Shown here piece by piece: positions 14,024-15,044 of a stretch of DNA of 15,044 nucleotides; position 1 is the first letter of the stretch, and each line of letters starts with the position of its first letter. Made by a program: the position numbers and the translations under genes. The stretch is from Methanobacteriota archaeon (lineage in GTDB: Archaea > Thermoplasmatota > Poseidoniia > Poseidoniales > Poseidoniaceae): assembly GCA_002731395.1 (NCBI GenBank), contig PCBQ01000042.1:4311-19354 (forward strand), in the 5' to 3' direction. A model generated the notes under the pieces. That model ran no database searches, was not told the origin of the DNA, and saw only the letters and a list, made by a program, of their open reading frames with translations.

Positions 14024-14563
14024 TCAAGCCTCGCTGACGAAAGCTTGGCGGCTTTCAATCTGCGTCCGCCAGTGCACCGCTGCCATCGCCACCATGTTTG
14101 GGTGCCGAGCCTCGGTGGCCACGGCTTTACCGTTGCTCCACAAGTGAATGGTCAGGCCGTGACGCTCGTCGTTGATGCACACACACCCAAGCCGCTCATC
14201 CACCTCGCCTTGCCCTGCGCCGAGGTCACCCGCAAGGCGCTCGATGTGCACAGCGCGGCGGTACTGGAAGGAGGCGATGATAGGGCCGAATTCCATGCTC
14301 AGGGATGCGTCATCCGCGCCGAGTCGAATCAGGATTTCTTTGGCCGCTGCTTGAGCCGCTTCCACACGGTGTGTGCCGTGAACGATGAGGCGACCTTCCC
14401 CATCGACGATGACCGTCGCTGAGGGACGTGACAAAGCGACAACAACGAGGTCACCCGCTCGAACGCCGTTGAGGTCTGCTTCGACACGGGCCTGATCAAC
14501 AGGCGTTGCTGGAATGAAACGGATGAGGCGGTTTTCCACCCTGACGTCAATCCCTCCGCTCAT
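14024..14563 (-). CDS. Divergent TATA-binding-protein-like protein
   Basis: A 179-residue protein, the length of archaeal TBP, that looks like two degenerate TBP repeats. Repeat 1 (about 8-84) includes VVVALSRPSATVIVDGEGRL (41-60) and VHGTHRVEAAQAAAKEIL, which parallels the TBP pattern xRxxxPxxxxLIFxSGKxxxTGaxs followed by an amphipathic helix. Repeat 2 (about 93-170) includes LTIHLWSNGKAVATEA, the same strand-turn-strand. The FPG element is missing in both repeats, and the Phe that normally intercalates into the TATA box is V/D in repeat 1 and W142 in repeat 2. DNA bending in the classical way is therefore doubtful, and it is unlikely to be the organism's main TBP. The start at 14563 follows GAGGAGG six bases upstream; longer starts up to 14632 would overlap the previous gene by about 65 bases. 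The fold call is from pattern reading only. Confidence 0.55.
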   Translation of the reverse strand: MSGGIDVRVENRLIRFIPATPVDQARVEADLNGVRAGDLVVVALSRPSATVIVDGEGRLIVHGTHRVEAAQAAAKEILIRLGADDASLSMEFGPIIASFQYRRAVHIERLAGDLGAGQGEVDERLGCVCINDERHGLTIHLWSNGKAVATEARHPNMVAMAAVHWRTQIESRQAFVSEA

Positions 14564-14564
14564 G

Positions 14565-15044
14565 TCAGGCCTCCTCAAACGACGCGACGAGGTCGTCATA
14601 TGAAACGATGACCTCGGCTGAACGCCCCTCATTGAGGGCTTTTAGAAGGGCGTCCACCCGCGGCTCAACCAGCACCAGAAGGAGCGTTGACCCTCCTAGC
14701 TCGCGCACCCTGGCAAGAGCACCTCGGGCCCGAGCTGCGAACCGTCGGTCTCGCGAAAGGCGAGTGGGCAAGGTCAGGTCTGCATCCCACATCTCCCACC
14801 ACGCGCGCGTGGCGACCATGACCTCAGCCATGCCGTCCTCGGGACCGGAACTGACGCCCGCTGCAGCAGATGCAAGCGCTTTCCGCCACGCGCGTCGGCT
14901 ACGCACCCTCCGAATAAGCCGCCGCCAATCCGTCCGTTCCTTCGCCTCAAGCGATAGGTGGTCTGACCATGCCTCGTCGTCCAAGTTCGGCTCAAGAAAA
15001 TACACAGGTCGGTCAGAACGCTGTGCTTCGCGAAACAAGCGAAG
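14565..15044 (-). CDS. Unknown protein, 3' part only (5' end outside window)
   Basis: The last 159 residues of a protein whose start lies beyond the window edge; a TTG at 15038 is in frame but the frame stays open upstream of it. The sequence is highly charged, with many Arg in RRLIRRVRSRRAWRK and Trp in TRAWWEMWD. A segment RDRRFAARARGALARVRELG followed by a hydrophobic strand LLLVLVEPRVDALL is faintly like the C-terminal part of TraB/PrgY-type proteins (RD-helix, then a beta strand), but the conserved motifs are not clear enough to name it. It ends DDLVASFEEA one base before the ATG of the TBP-like gene, so the two are probably co-transcribed and coupled. Confidence 0.6.
   Translation of the reverse strand, partial: LRLFREAQRSDRPVYFLEPNLDDEAWSDHLSLEAKERTDWRRLIRRVRSRRAWRKALASAAAGVSSGPEDGMAEVMVATRAWWEMWDADLTLPTRLSRDRRFAARARGALARVRELGGSTLLLVLVEPRVDALLKALNEGRSAEVIVSYDDLVASFEEA
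14570..14576 (-). promoter_or_regulatory. Strong Shine-Dalgarno site of the TBP-like gene
   Basis: GAGGAGG on the minus strand, six bases before the ATG at 14563. It lies inside the last codons of the upstream gene (stop at 14567-14565) and settles the start in favour of the 179-residue form. Confidence 0.75.

Noticed and set aside
13188..14147. Plus-strand open frame of 319 codons
   Set aside because: Antisense to the TatD-like gene, whose metal-binding motifs and SD site are clear.
1..15044. tRNA, rRNA, riboswitch, insertion sequence or integration site
   Set aside because: Nearly the whole window is accounted for by protein genes, and none of the short gaps holds a cloverleaf, terminal inverted repeats or a transposase-like motif.

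Overview
The window is a densely packed stretch of GC-rich DNA (roughly 60% GC by eye) with almost no non-coding space. It reads as an archaeal chromosome, most plausibly a planktonic marine euryarchaeote of the Marine Group II / Poseidoniales kind. The evidence is a divergent two-repeat TATA-binding-protein-like gene, an archaeal-style TatD-related hydrolase (COG1831-like) and a signal-peptide/single-TM surface protein with an acidic tail. The lineage is an inference from gene content; no rRNA or ribosomal marker is present to prove it.

Layout. One gene is on the plus strand: a secreted M28-family zinc metallopeptidase lipoprotein (68-1492). Everything else is on the minus strand and reads from right to left: a 5'-truncated unknown protein (15044-14565), a TBP-like protein (14563-14024), a TatD-like metal-dependent hydrolase (14021-13143), a membrane-anchored surface protein (13115-11991), a FabI-type enoyl-ACP reductase (11889-11098), a 2937-residue polyketide/fatty-acid megasynthase (11088-2275) and an Sfp-type 4'-phosphopantetheinyl transferase (2275-1493). 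The peptidase and transferase genes converge with their stop codons back to back and no spacer.

The centrepiece is the three-gene set fabI-like / megasynthase / PPTase. The megasynthase reads KS1 - malonyl-type AT - degenerate ACP-like segment - KS2 - ACP - ACP - ACP - structural KR half - catalytic KR - double-hotdog DH. It resembles PfaA of bacterial PUFA synthases but carries an extra internal KS and has no integral enoyl reductase or thioesterase. The adjacent FabI homologue could supply enoyl reduction in trans and the adjacent PPTase could prime the carrier domains. Together they would make a nearly self-sufficient iterative acyl-chain synthase in an archaeon, a group whose membrane lipids are isoprenoid and which normally lacks ACP-dependent fatty-acid synthesis.

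Two features set it apart on direct reading. All three ACPs carry threonine where the phosphopantetheine-bearing serine is expected (GIDTVKQ). A fourth, cryptic ACP-like fold between AT and KS2 has aspartate at that position. The product, the off-loading route and the real degree of novelty cannot be settled from sequence alone.
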